Source of the DNA: UBA1422 sp041752735
GTDB taxonomy: Bacteria; Bacillota; Clostridia; Peptostreptococcales; Anaerovoracaceae
Direction: 5' to 3'
Length of the DNA stretch: 64,000 nucleotides
Assembly: GCA_041752735.1 (NCBI GenBank)
Contig: JBGSVW010000022.1
Coordinates: 1-64,000 of the forward strand
A program made the translations under genes and the position numbers. Positions 53,591 through 62,684 of the stretch are shown here, one piece after another. Each line of letters starts with the position of its first letter. Position 1 is the stretch's first letter. The notes beneath the pieces were generated by a model, which was given only the letters and a program-made list of their open reading frames with translations, had not been told where the DNA came from and did not search any database.

Positions 53591-55009
53591 TTATATGGGC
53601 TCATGAACTAAACTCGTAATATAAAACAGCAATGTTTTGGCATCCAGAAATGAATCATTGTTATTGACAGAGAAGGAAATCATATTGATGTCCTTCTTTT
53701 TTTCATAGAATATGACACACTCGCTCATTAAGAAAGTAGGGCTGGAAGATAATTTTTTTAGGCCCAATTCTTTTGCTATTGCGATAAAATCCTTGGAAAA
53801 CTGTTGTTCCGGGTCGAAGGGCCAGATTGTAGTCTGATTTAAAACTTGAAATGTTGCATCGGACAAGTAGGCCGTTGCATGGTATGCATCAGCCATTTCA
53901 TTCAATACATTTGGATCTACACTACGGGCAAGTATGTTGACTTCCATGCGATTATCCGTGGTGGTTAATTTCCCAATATTGGCAACTGCCAACGTTATTC
54001 CTTCATTATCTTCTTCTGAAGTTTTGTATACACCATTGATGGTAGTATAAAGAAGGCTGAGAATATTTGCCGCAGCATCATTACAAATGACATTTGACGG
54101 GGGGGCTACTTCTGTAAGTGTGTAAATGGCTTCGGGAAAGTCCCTTCCGTATTTATCTTGGAAATTTTCCTGACTCGTAGCAAACCTGGTTAACAAACGA
54201 GCTTCATTGTTTTGGTTGACCATAATTACCGCTGAGGCTGAACCCGGATATTTACCCGCCTCACTACCTCCATCAAAATCCGCCAGTTCAACCAACATCC
54301 CACTAGCCCTGCAGCCAATTAGAAAATTTGAAAGCATTAAAATTGCATTGGGATTCGTCCCTGAAAGGATGCCTGAATTGTTTTCGGGTAAACCACTAAT
54401 TGTTAACATATACGCTTCGGTAGCAGTCGGTGTTGCCATTTCATAGCTCAAAGCCATCTCATATTCTGCAGTTCCGGCACTTCCGTTGTTGACAGCTGAT
54501 TTTTCACCGCTTTCCAAATGAATAAAATAGTCTGCTTCCAGGTTTTCAACCGTCAGTCTTTTGGCACCGGTGTAATCACCATTCTTACTGATTGTAAATA
54601 AAACACCTACTTTTCCGTTTTCTTTTAAATTCATAATAGTAGCCAAGGCAATCGAAGCTCTTTGGCTAGCCTGCTTTGTTTCGGTCTGCGTTATGGTGCA
54701 CTGTATGATTGTTGAAGGAAAGGTGGGATCGGCAACCGAGGCAGGTTTTGTGATCATCAGATTTCCGCCAGCCAGTCTTCTGGCTACAAATTCGTTTTCT
54801 TCTGCCCAATTGTAAAGATATGTGGCGATATCATATTCTGATTTGGCTTCATCAAAAACTGGCTTCAACTCCTCATATAAGCTATACACGTCCCGTTCCA
54901 ATTTGTTTGAAGCCTCTTCATCAAAAGAGGTGGTGCTACATCCGGTCAATGAAATACCCGAGAGCGTAAGCGCGATTAGCAAGAAGCATATGGTTATTTT
55001 AGTTTTCAT
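53591..55009 (-). CDS. Catalytically dead PepD-like lipoprotein (M20 aminoacyl-histidine dipeptidase relative)
   Basis: 472 residues; signal peptide with lipobox SLTGC, so it is exported. The whole chain aligns with cytosolic PepD (for example NWAEENEFVARRLAGGNLMI, GYTGAKRLTVENLEADYFIHLES, TTTDNRMEVNILARS). Yet every metal ligand of PepD is replaced: the GHLDM block reads CTITQTE, the GADNG loop is deleted, EE before GMTGA reads KNGDY, DSEEEG reads ESGEKS, and the C-terminal His is absent. It is therefore probably a non-enzymatic peptide- or ligand-binding protein. Transcribed opposite to nrdD; its leader lies in 55010-55260. Confidence 0.82.
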   Translation of the reverse strand: MKTKITICFLLIALTLSGISLTGCSTTSFDEEASNKLERDVYSLYEELKPVFDEAKSEYDIATYLYNWAEENEFVARRLAGGNLMITKPASVADPTFPSTIIQCTITQTETKQASQRASIALATIMNLKENGKVGVLFTISKNGDYTGAKRLTVENLEADYFIHLESGEKSAVNNGSAGTAEYEMALSYEMATPTATEAYMLTISGLPENNSGILSGTNPNAILMLSNFLIGCRASGMLVELADFDGGSEAGKYPGSASAVIMVNQNNEARLLTRFATSQENFQDKYGRDFPEAIYTLTEVAPPSNVICNDAAANILSLLYTTINGVYKTSEEDNEGITLAVANIGKLTTTDNRMEVNILARSVDPNVLNEMADAYHATAYLSDATFQVLNQTTIWPFDPEQQFSKDFIAIAKELGLKKLSSSPTFLMSECVIFYEKKKDINMISFSVNNNDSFLDAKTLLFYITSLVHEPI

Positions 55010-55127
55010 GTTTTTTCCTCATTAAAATTTACAATGCTTCATTTTACCATATTGTAAAACATATTTGTATGTCTAATTTGTGATTCCATTGGAAATAGTA
55101 ATGCAATTGGCGAGGTGTTGACAAAAA

Positions 55128-55163
55128 CTTGTTTTATGCAAAGCTAATTTGCATAAAAACAAG
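55128..55163. repeat. Inverted repeat in the nrdD upstream region
   Basis: CTTGTTTTATGCAAA (55128-55142), five-base spacer GCTAA, TTTGCATAAAAACAAG (55148-55163). It lies between the divergent lipoprotein and nrdD genes and could be an operator; I cannot assign its regulator. Confidence 0.55.
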
Positions 55164-55206
55164 GGTTTTATCGAAAAGTTTTTTTGATGTTTTTCACGAA
55201 CCTTAA

Positions 55207-55234
55207 TTGACAACGATTCTATGTACTGTATAAT
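55207..55234 (+). promoter_or_regulatory. Strong promoter of nrdD
   Basis: TTGACA 55207-55212, 16-base spacer, TATAAT 55229-55234, 78 bases before the ATG. Confidence 0.75.
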
Positions 55235-55256
55235 TCAATATACAATCTAAAAAAAC

Positions 55257-55272
55257 ACACCATATGTTGTGT
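55257..55272 (+). promoter_or_regulatory. Probable NrdR box
   Basis: ACACCATATGTTGTGT at 55257-55272, a near-palindrome of the ACAC-N8-GTGT form typical of NrdR sites, located in the 5' leader just downstream of the promoter. Binding by NrdR would repress nrdDG when dATP is plentiful. Only one box is seen; two are usual. Confidence 0.6.
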
Positions 55273-55311
55273 GTGGGGAAATCGTCAGAATTGGAGTCCG
55301 GAGGTATTGAA

Positions 55312-57678
55312 ATGGAAGCACGGGTTAAGCAAATTGTAAAGAGAGATGGCAGAACAGTAGATTTTGATCTTGGCAAAATATCTAATGCAATTTACAAAGC
55401 AGCGGAAGCTTTAGGGGGTAAAGATGATGAAGTTGCGTTGTACCTAGCCAGGCAGGTAGAACTATATCTTGCTCAGACATGTCAAAATGACAGTCCGACG
55501 GTTGAAGAAATTCAAGATGCCGTCGAAAAGATTCTTATCGAAAACGGTCATGCAAGAACAGCTAAAGAGTTTATATTATATCGTGCAGAACGAACACGAG
55601 TCAGAGATATGAACACAAGGCTTATGAAGATTTATGAAGATCTAACGTTCAAAGATGCATCAGAAAATGATACAAAAAGAGAAAATGCTAATATAGACGG
55701 GGATACTGCGATGGGAACCATGCTAAAATATGGCTCTGAAGGCGCAAAGCAATTCTACGAAATGTACGTTCTTAAACCGGAACATGGCAAGGCACATCGA
55801 GAGGGAGATATCCATATACACGATTTGGATTTTCTTACGCTTACGACAACTTGCTGCCAGATAGAAATCGAGAAATTATTCAAAAATGGTTTTTCCACCG
55901 GCCATGGTTTTTTACGTGAGCCCAACGATATTCAAAGCTATGCAGCTTTGGCTTGTATTGCAATTCAATCCAACCAAAATGACCAGCACGGCGGCCAGAG
56001 TATTCCTGATTTTGATTATGGAATGAGCAATGGCGTCCGAAAAACATTCAAAAAATTATATTGGACAAATCTTGGAAAACTAATGGATATGCTTCATGAT
56101 GTGGAAGGTTCTGTGGAGAAAATAAAAGCCATGGGTAAGGGGATTGAAGCCGAAACAGGATTGACACCAATTATGTCCAATAACAATGATTACTTCCGAA
56201 TTGAGGCAGAAAGCTTAAAAACATGGATTCCCGAAAACGACATTCAAATACTACAAGAAAAAGCTATGAAGTATGCTTTAGTGGAAATAAAAAGATCCAC
56301 ATTTCAGGCTATGGAAGCATTCGTTCATAATTTAAATACTATGCATTCCCGTGCAGGAGCCCAGATTCCTTTTTCATCCATAAATTATGGAACCGACATA
56401 TCGCCGGAAGGACGTCTTGTCATCGAAAACATATTATTGGCAACCGAAGCGGGTTTAGGCAATGGAGAGACAGCAATATTCCCCATTCATATTTTTAAAG
56501 TAAAAGAGGGAGTCAATTATAATACGTCTGATCCCAATTATGACTTATTCCAGCTTGCCTGCCGTGTCTCTGCCAAGCGTTTATTCCCGAACTTTTCCTT
56601 CTTAGATGCCCCATATAATAAAGCCTTCTACAAGGCTGGAGATCCCAACTCAGAAGTGGCATATATGGGCTGTCGAACAAGGGTTATCGGCAATGTTTAC
56701 GATGCAAACAAACAAGTGGTTGGAGGAAGAGGAAACTTGAGCTTCAGCTCAATCAATCTCCCACGACTTGCTATTAAAGCAAACGGCGATTTGGAATCAT
56801 TCTTCGAAGGCTTGGAAGCTAAAGTGGACCTGGTAATCGGTCAATTAATGGAACGATACTACATCCAAGCAACCAAAAAAGTCAAAAATTATCCGTTCCT
56901 AATGGGACAAGGTGTTTGGTTAGGATCAGATAAACTAAAACCCAATGATTCCGTTGGAGAAATCCTAAAACATGGCACCCTCAGTATGGGTTTTATAGGA
57001 CTAGCTGAATGCTTGACTGCATTAATTGGGCAACATCATGGACAATCAGAGCATGCACAGAAACTGGGACTTGAAATCATTGGATATATGCGTAAAAGAT
57101 TGGACGAAGAAAGCAAAAAGACTGGTTTCAACTACACCTTAATTGCAACACCAGCTGAAGGGTTGTCCGGTCGATTTGTAAGATTGGACAAAGAACGTTT
57201 TGGCATAATTGAAGGAGTGACGGACAAGATTTACTACACGAATTCCTTCCATATTCCAGTTTCTTTTGAAATATCTGCCTTCGATAAAATTAAAATTGAA
57301 GCGCCTTATCATGCGTTGACCAATGCGGGGCATATTACGTATGTTGAACTAGATGGTGACCCCTGCAAGAATCTGGACGCGTTTGAACAGATTATCCGGC
57401 TGATGAAAGAAAGCGGTGTGGGATATGGTTCCATCAATCATCCGGTTGATCGGGACCCGGTTTGCGGATATACCGGAATCATTGATAATGAATGCCCAGG
57501 TTGCAATCGCAAAGAAACTGAAGGCGATGACGGGTTTGAAAGAATAAGACGAATTACCGGATACTTAGTAGGAACGGTTGATCGTTTCAATGATGCCAAA
57601 CAGGAAGAAGTTAAGGATCGCGTTATCCACAAAATGGGTAATCTCGGAGAAGAAACACCCAAATATGAGGCACTATAA
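55312..57678 (+). CDS. nrdD: Anaerobic ribonucleoside-triphosphate reductase
   Basis: 788 residues from ATG 55312 behind CGGAGG; the longer frame is leader. An N-terminal ATP cone (KRDGRTVDFDLGKI, to about 95) senses ATP/dATP. The reductase body has active-site segments such as YMGCRTRVIGN. Near the C terminus are Zn-type cysteines (PVCGYTGIIDNECPGC) and the glycyl-radical region RRITGYLVG with Gly near 750. It makes dNTPs from NTPs under anoxia; the radical is installed by NrdG downstream. Autoregulation via the ATP cone and NrdR is likely. Confidence 0.95.
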   Translation: MEARVKQIVKRDGRTVDFDLGKISNAIYKAAEALGGKDDEVALYLARQVELYLAQTCQNDSPTVEEIQDAVEKILIENGHARTAKEFILYRAERTRVRDMNTRLMKIYEDLTFKDASENDTKRENANIDGDTAMGTMLKYGSEGAKQFYEMYVLKPEHGKAHREGDIHIHDLDFLTLTTTCCQIEIEKLFKNGFSTGHGFLREPNDIQSYAALACIAIQSNQNDQHGGQSIPDFDYGMSNGVRKTFKKLYWTNLGKLMDMLHDVEGSVEKIKAMGKGIEAETGLTPIMSNNNDYFRIEAESLKTWIPENDIQILQEKAMKYALVEIKRSTFQAMEAFVHNLNTMHSRAGAQIPFSSINYGTDISPEGRLVIENILLATEAGLGNGETAIFPIHIFKVKEGVNYNTSDPNYDLFQLACRVSAKRLFPNFSFLDAPYNKAFYKAGDPNSEVAYMGCRTRVIGNVYDANKQVVGGRGNLSFSSINLPRLAIKANGDLESFFEGLEAKVDLVIGQLMERYYIQATKKVKNYPFLMGQGVWLGSDKLKPNDSVGEILKHGTLSMGFIGLAECLTALIGQHHGQSEHAQKLGLEIIGYMRKRLDEESKKTGFNYTLIATPAEGLSGRFVRLDKERFGIIEGVTDKIYYTNSFHIPVSFEISAFDKIKIEAPYHALTNAGHITYVELDGDPCKNLDAFEQIIRLMKESGVGYGSINHPVDRDPVCGYTGIIDNECPGCNRKETEGDDGFERIRRITGYLVGTVDRFNDAKQEEVKDRVIHKMGNLGEETPKYEAL

Positions 57679-58217
57679 TGTCTGCACAAACACTGCGATT
57701 GGCTGGGGTGGTAAGAGAGTCCATCGTTGACGGGCCTGGAATCCGCTTTACCGTGTTCGCCCAAGGGTGTCCCCATCATTGTATAGGGTGTCACAACGAA
57801 GGGACCCACGACTTTAACGGTGGCGTAGAGACCGATATCGACAAAATCCTTCGTGAAGTAGACAAAAATCCTTTGTTAAGCGGTGTTACCTTTAGCGGTG
57901 GGGAACCCTTTTGTCAAGCTGAAGGATTCTGTAACCTGGCAAAGGAAATCAAAGCACGTGGGCTTCATATTGTTGCTTTTTCTGGCTATGTCTACGAAGA
58001 GCTGCTAGAGTTGGCAGCAAAGTCTGGGCCTGAAGGGGAGGCAATTGGTGAACTATTGGGTTTGACAGATCTGCTGATTGATGGTAGATTTGAGCTTACA
58101 TTGAGAGATTTAACGTTAAGTTTCCGTGGAAGCCAAAATCAACGTCTCATCGACATGAACAAGACACGGGAAACAGGCAAAATAGTACTTGACGATAAAT
58201 ATATGAACGTGATATAA
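57678..58217 (+). CDS. nrdG: Anaerobic RNR activating protein (radical SAM)
   Basis: 179 residues. The radical-SAM cluster motif is C31-x3-C35-x2-C38 (CPHHCIGC), then SGGEPF. It uses SAM and a [4Fe-4S] cluster to generate the glycyl radical on NrdD. Its ATG overlaps the last base of the nrdD stop codon, so they are coupled. Confidence 0.95.
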   Translation: MSAQTLRLAGVVRESIVDGPGIRFTVFAQGCPHHCIGCHNEGTHDFNGGVETDIDKILREVDKNPLLSGVTFSGGEPFCQAEGFCNLAKEIKARGLHIVAFSGYVYEELLELAAKSGPEGEAIGELLGLTDLLIDGRFELTLRDLTLSFRGSQNQRLIDMNKTRETGKIVLDDKYMNVI

Positions 58218-58218
58218 T
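58189..58218 (+). promoter_or_regulatory. Promoter of rpmB
   Basis: TTGACG 58189-58194, 18-base spacer, TATAAT 58213-58218; it overlaps the end of nrdG. Confidence 0.65.
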
Positions 58219-58286
58219 CCCCTTTGTTCGAGCGCAATAATGCTGTTGAGCTTAAAATATGAAAGCTAAGTAAAGGAGGTGCGGCA

Positions 58287-58478
58287 ATGTCAAATAAATG
58301 TGAAGTATGCGGCAAAGGACAAGTTTCCGGGAACAACGTTTCCCACTCTAACAGACACACCAGACGAAAATGGGATGCAAACATTCAAACGGTGAGAATT
58401 TTAGATGCAGGAACAGTCAGAAAAGCAAAAGTATGCGTTAGTTGCATGAGATCCAACAAAGTGAACCGTGCCATCTAA
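58287..58478 (+). CDS. rpmB: 50S ribosomal protein L28
   Basis: 63 residues behind AAGGAGGT. Starts MSNKCEVCGKGQVSGNNVSHS (in part), and a second CxxC occurs in VCVSCMRS, so this is the zinc-binding form of L28. A terminator follows. Confidence 0.96.
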   Translation: MSNKCEVCGKGQVSGNNVSHSNRHTRRKWDANIQTVRILDAGTVRKAKVCVSCMRSNKVNRAI

Positions 58479-58496
58479 TTATAAAGTGAATTGAAA

Positions 58497-58532
58497 AATC
58501 TGTATCCGGCAATAGCGGATGCAGATTTTTTG
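58497..58532 (+). terminator. Intrinsic terminator after rpmB
   Basis: AATCTGTATCCG (58497-58508) with CGGATGCAGATT (58516-58527) and a T-run; one mismatch. Confidence 0.85.
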
Positions 58533-58561
58533 TATTATAATGCAATCAGGAGGATGCGCCC

Positions 58562-58972
58562 TTGGCTGAATCATATGCCATAAAAACAGAACGTGGAAAC
58601 ATTCTGATTACAAAAAAGGTTATTGCCCGGATTGTTGTGGATGCCGTCGATAAATTTGAAGGCAAGGTGTTTATCACCAACCAGAACGGAAAACTATTCG
58701 GTGCTTTTTCGCGACTTGGTGGGTTGGATGAAACCATCAACATGGAAATCAATTTCAGTGAAAAAGGGGTAGATATCCGACTTTTTATCGTGGTACGATT
58801 TGGTACCAGCATCGGCATGGTCACTACACAACTTATGGATGACATTCAGATTGGGGTTAGTCATGTCATGGGGATTGAAACCAATAGCCTTTCTGTTGTA
58901 CTGGCGGGCACCATCTCCAGAACGATTGCAATGAAATATGAGGAGGGCAGAAAAAAATATGGACTTAAATGA
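58562..58972 (+). CDS. Asp23/Gls24 family envelope stress protein
   Basis: 136 residues from TTG 58562 behind CAGGAGG. The segment GNILITKKVIARIVVDAV and VKIRVLF-like late part (DIRLFIVVRFGTSIGMV) match the Asp23 family, which is linked to cell envelope and alkaline stress. It overlaps recG by 14 bases. Confidence 0.85.
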   Translation: MAESYAIKTERGNILITKKVIARIVVDAVDKFEGKVFITNQNGKLFGAFSRLGGLDETINMEINFSEKGVDIRLFIVVRFGTSIGMVTTQLMDDIQIGVSHVMGIETNSLSVVLAGTISRTIAMKYEEGRKKYGLK

Positions 58973-61028
58973 TTCCATCGCTGCCATCCGGGGTGTTGGC
59001 CCCAAAAAAGCTCTGAGGTTAAACAACATCGGCATCTTTTCTGTGGAGGACTTGCTTAATCATTTCCCCCGAGGATATCAAGATAGAAGAGAAGTGACGT
59101 CAATTTCCAACTTGCAAAATGGAAGTCCTGCCCTGACCAGTGGTGTAGTTACGATGGTTGTGAAGGAATCAACCCGCTATAAGAAACAGCAGATTCTTAG
59201 AATTCTGGTAGAGGACAGCTTGCCCGGTGGTGAAGTCTCAACGATGGAAGTTGTCTTTTTTCATGTAAACTATTTGGAAAGTCAATTCATTAAAGGCGAT
59301 GTTTACTTTTTCTATGGGATTCCAAAAGTAGAGTGGGGAAAACGTCAGATGGTTTTTCCTGAATTTTTTCCTGCAAATTCTCCACAAGCAAGCATTCAAG
59401 CGCGTACAATTCTGCCGCTATACCCATTAACGTATGGGATTTCTCAGGTTGAACTTCGAAAGTGGATAAGAAATGCGCTGGAACCTCCTTGCGAATTTAA
59501 AGAGTATTTACCTGACAAAGTGCAAAAGCATTGCAGACTATGCTCTCTTGATTACGCCATGCACAAGATTCATTTTCCCGATGAGAAAGTAGAATTAAAA
59601 GCGGCAAAGTATAGATTGATATTTGACGAGCTATATCTGCTCCAATTGGGATTGATGTTGATGACACAACATAATAAAGCAGGTCAACCGGGTCTTCCCA
59701 TGAAGGGAGATATCAAACCATTTATAGACAGATTGCCTTTCTGCTTGACGGATGCCCAGAATAAAATTATAGATGAAATGTTTGGCGATATGATTTCAGG
59801 TAGACGCATGAATCGTTTAATACAGGGGGATGTTGGCTCTGGTAAGACTGTCTTGGCTGCACTTGGACTGTTTAAGGCCGTAATAAGCGGATATCAGGGG
59901 GTGCTAATGGCACCAACGGAACTTCTTGCCATCCAGCATGAGAGGACCTTTAGAAGCCTATTTCGGGGGCTTGTGAGGCTTGATGGAGAAGAAATAAAAA
60001 TCGCTTTATTGACAGGCGGAATGAAAGCGGCAAATAAGAATGCCGTATTGACTCAATTAGCATCAGGTGAACTGGATATCGTCATTGGGACACATGCAGT
60101 AATCCAACCGGGTGTCAAATTCAATAATCTGGGATTGGTTGTAACAGACGAACAACACCGTTTTGGGGTGGAACAACGAATGCACCTAAATGAAAAGGGG
60201 GACACACCCCATATTTTAGTTATGACGGCCACTCCTATTCCAAGAACTCTGGCTGTAATTTTGTTTGGAGATATGGATATTTCTTTGCTGGATGAAAAAC
60301 CGGCTGGCCGCCAGGAGATCATAACAAAAGCTTTTGATGATTTGCACAGGTCTGAAGTATATCGTTTTGTTGAACAAGAACTAAAAAGTGGCAAACAGGC
60401 ATTTGTGGTCACCCCGTTGATAGAAGAGTCAGATACGCTGGAAATAAAATCAGTAGAAGAAGTATTTGCTCAATTGGAAAAAGAGTTTCCCAAATATAAA
60501 GTAGCATGTTTACATGGGAGCATGCCAAGAAAAGAAAAAGACGCCATCATGTTGGATTTTTCTGAAGGGCGGATTCATCTATTGGTTTCAACGGTAGTCG
60601 TTGAAGTAGGAATTGATGTTCCCAATGCCTCTGTGATGGTAGTAGAAAATGCAGAACGCTTTGGTCTGGCGCAATTGCATCAGTTGCGCGGAAGGGTTGG
60701 CCGTGGTGAGGCTCAATCCTATTGTTTATTGATTTCAGAAGGTAATAGCAATTACGCAAAACAGCGATCAGATATTATGGTGTCATCATCTGATGGATTC
60801 TATATCGCCGAAAAAGATCTGGAACTAAGAGGCCCGGGAGAATTTTTTGGGACACGACAACATGGCCTGCCGGAACTGAAACTCGCTGATCTTTTCAGAC
60901 ATATTAAAATTCTGGAAGAAGCAAAAATTCAAGCGGCTCAAACCCTAAACACTGACCCGGAATTAACCGGGTATCCTTTACTACAAGAAAAAGCGAAAGT
61001 GCTCTTCGAAAGGGGGCTGAATTTATGA
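58959..61028 (+). CDS. recG: ATP-dependent DNA helicase RecG
   Basis: 689 residues from ATG 58959 behind GAGGAGGG. Wedge domain with GVGPKKALRLNNIGIFSVEDLL at the N terminus, Walker A QGDVGSGKT, DEQHRFG Walker B, and motif VI region HQLRGRVGRGEAQSYC. Reverses stalled forks. It is coupled to rsmD by a four-base overlap. Confidence 0.96.
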   Translation: MDLNDSIAAIRGVGPKKALRLNNIGIFSVEDLLNHFPRGYQDRREVTSISNLQNGSPALTSGVVTMVVKESTRYKKQQILRILVEDSLPGGEVSTMEVVFFHVNYLESQFIKGDVYFFYGIPKVEWGKRQMVFPEFFPANSPQASIQARTILPLYPLTYGISQVELRKWIRNALEPPCEFKEYLPDKVQKHCRLCSLDYAMHKIHFPDEKVELKAAKYRLIFDELYLLQLGLMLMTQHNKAGQPGLPMKGDIKPFIDRLPFCLTDAQNKIIDEMFGDMISGRRMNRLIQGDVGSGKTVLAALGLFKAVISGYQGVLMAPTELLAIQHERTFRSLFRGLVRLDGEEIKIALLTGGMKAANKNAVLTQLASGELDIVIGTHAVIQPGVKFNNLGLVVTDEQHRFGVEQRMHLNEKGDTPHILVMTATPIPRTLAVILFGDMDISLLDEKPAGRQEIITKAFDDLHRSEVYRFVEQELKSGKQAFVVTPLIEESDTLEIKSVEEVFAQLEKEFPKYKVACLHGSMPRKEKDAIMLDFSEGRIHLLVSTVVVEVGIDVPNASVMVVENAERFGLAQLHQLRGRVGRGEAQSYCLLISEGNSNYAKQRSDIMVSSSDGFYIAEKDLELRGPGEFFGTRQHGLPELKLADLFRHIKILEEAKIQAAQTLNTDPELTGYPLLQEKAKVLFERGLNL

Positions 61029-61564
61029 GAATCATTGCCGGTTTATACAAAGGCCGAAAATTAAACCCACCTACGGACAGGTCCGTCAGACCTACTCCTG
61101 ATCGGGTCAAGGAAGCGCTTTTTAGCATTTTAGGCGGACATGTTGAAGATGCAATTGTGCTGGATCTATTCGCCGGGAGCGGTAATTTGGGATTGGAAGC
61201 ATTAAGCCGTGGTGCAAGCAAGTGTTATTTTGGAGACAGTTCCAGAGACAGTATCCGCTTGTTGCATGGCAATGTTGCCCACTGTAAAGCAGAAGCATTT
61301 TCTCATATTATGCAGGGCGATTACAGAAATGTGTTGGCGCAGTTAAGAGAAAAGATTGACCTAGTATTTGTCGACCCTCCTTACGGAGATGGTCTATGGT
61401 TGGATGTACTTGGCATATTATTCGAAAAAAAACTAATGAATCCCGATGGACTTATCGTTTTGGAGCACCCAAGAGAAGTGGAATTCCCTCAGGAAGTTTA
61501 TAACTTCAGAAAAATAAAGGAAGGCCGTTACGGTACGGTTGTATTGTCTATTTACATGTGTTAA
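61025..61564 (+). CDS. rsmD: 16S rRNA (guanine966-N2)-methyltransferase
   Basis: 179 residues. SAM motif DLFAGSGNLGLEALSRG, catalytic FVDPPYG (DPPY), and N-terminal RIIAGLYKGRKL. It modifies G966 of 16S rRNA. coaD follows at 21 bases, the usual order. Confidence 0.95.
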   Translation: MRIIAGLYKGRKLNPPTDRSVRPTPDRVKEALFSILGGHVEDAIVLDLFAGSGNLGLEALSRGASKCYFGDSSRDSIRLLHGNVAHCKAEAFSHIMQGDYRNVLAQLREKIDLVFVDPPYGDGLWLDVLGILFEKKLMNPDGLIVLEHPREVEFPQEVYNFRKIKEGRYGTVVLSIYMC

Positions 61565-61585
61565 AATTATTTTTGGAGGAAAATT

Positions 61586-62068
61586 ATGAAAAAAGCACTA
61601 TACGCCGGGTCCTTCGATCCACTCACATGCGGTCACTTCGACCTTATTGTTCGAAGTGCAAAGTTATATGACGAGTTGGTGGTCGGGGTAATCAACAATC
61701 CTTCAAAACAACCATGGTTTCTTGCTGAAGAACGCATGGCAATGATAGAACAAAGCGTGAAGGGTCTTTCAAATGTTCGAGTTGATACATTTACCGGACT
61801 TTTGGCAGAGTATGTGAACCAAAACAACTTTGATGTTGTAATACGTGGGCTTCGTGGCAACACGGATTTTGATTATGAAATTCAAATGGCACAGATGAAT
61901 GCAAGACTATATGAGGGAAGGGTAGAGACAATTTTTCTCATGACAGATCCTCGTTTTTCGTTCATCAATTCAAGTATGGCAAAAGAAGTGTTTTCGTTGG
62001 GGGGTAACATCGAGGGGCTTGTTCCGGATGCAATCTTCGAAGCCATGGTCAGCAAGTACAGCAAATAG
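61586..62068 (+). CDS. coaD: Phosphopantetheine adenylyltransferase
   Basis: 160 residues behind TTGGAGG. Nucleotidyltransferase motif AGSFDPLTCGH near the start and ISSTxxR-like NSSMAKEV late. It makes dephospho-CoA. Confidence 0.95.
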   Translation: MKKALYAGSFDPLTCGHFDLIVRSAKLYDELVVGVINNPSKQPWFLAEERMAMIEQSVKGLSNVRVDTFTGLLAEYVNQNNFDVVIRGLRGNTDFDYEIQMAQMNARLYEGRVETIFLMTDPRFSFINSSMAKEVFSLGGNIEGLVPDAIFEAMVSKYSK

Positions 62069-62088
62069 AGACATCAGGGAGGTATGAA

Positions 62089-62667
62089 ATGAAAGTATTA
62101 GAGCTTTTGGATGAAATTGAAGAAATCATTGATACAGCATCAGGATTTCCCCTTACGGGTAAGATTATGGTTGACGCCAGCGAACTTCTGGAACTGACAA
62201 AAGAAATCCGCACAGAACTTCCGGACGAAATTCATCAAGCACAATGGATCAAAAATGAACGGGAACGAATTCTTGGAGATGCCAAGGTTGAGTATGAAAC
62301 GGTTATGAATGATGCAAAGAAGCAGGCGGACTACTTAGTTGAAAACCATGAAATCACCATCAGAGCAAAAAAACGTGCCGAGGACTTGCTTAGTGTTACG
62401 GAATCCAATGTCAAAAAATTAAAGATGAGCACTTATGACTATATTGATAACATCCTCTTTAACTTCCAAGAAAAGATGGATGAAATGAATGTGATTTACT
62501 TTACCGAAATGTTTAATAATCTAGAGCGAACTTTCACAGGAATCCATGAAACTTTGGCTAACAACCGAGATGAAATTAAGGATTTAGCATACCGCACTCA
62601 AATGGAGAGTGACGGGACTGTGTCAAAAGAAGTGAATGCTTCCGCCTATTACGATGACGAAGAGTAA
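62089..62667 (+). CDS. Coiled-coil protein of unknown function
   Basis: 192 residues, mostly helical and charged (AKVEYETVMNDAKKQADYLVENHEITIRAKKRAEDLL in the middle, shown here only in part: AKVEYETVMNDAKK). Similar to proteins found between coaD and ylbM/tmcAL in Clostridia that are loosely described as ATPase-like. No Walker motif, no signal. Probably a cytosolic structural or scaffold protein. Confidence 0.8.
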   Translation: MKVLELLDEIEEIIDTASGFPLTGKIMVDASELLELTKEIRTELPDEIHQAQWIKNERERILGDAKVEYETVMNDAKKQADYLVENHEITIRAKKRAEDLLSVTESNVKKLKMSTYDYIDNILFNFQEKMDEMNVIYFTEMFNNLERTFTGIHETLANNRDEIKDLAYRTQMESDGTVSKEVNASAYYDDEE

Positions 62668-62684
62668 AGAAGGGAAGTGCGGCA

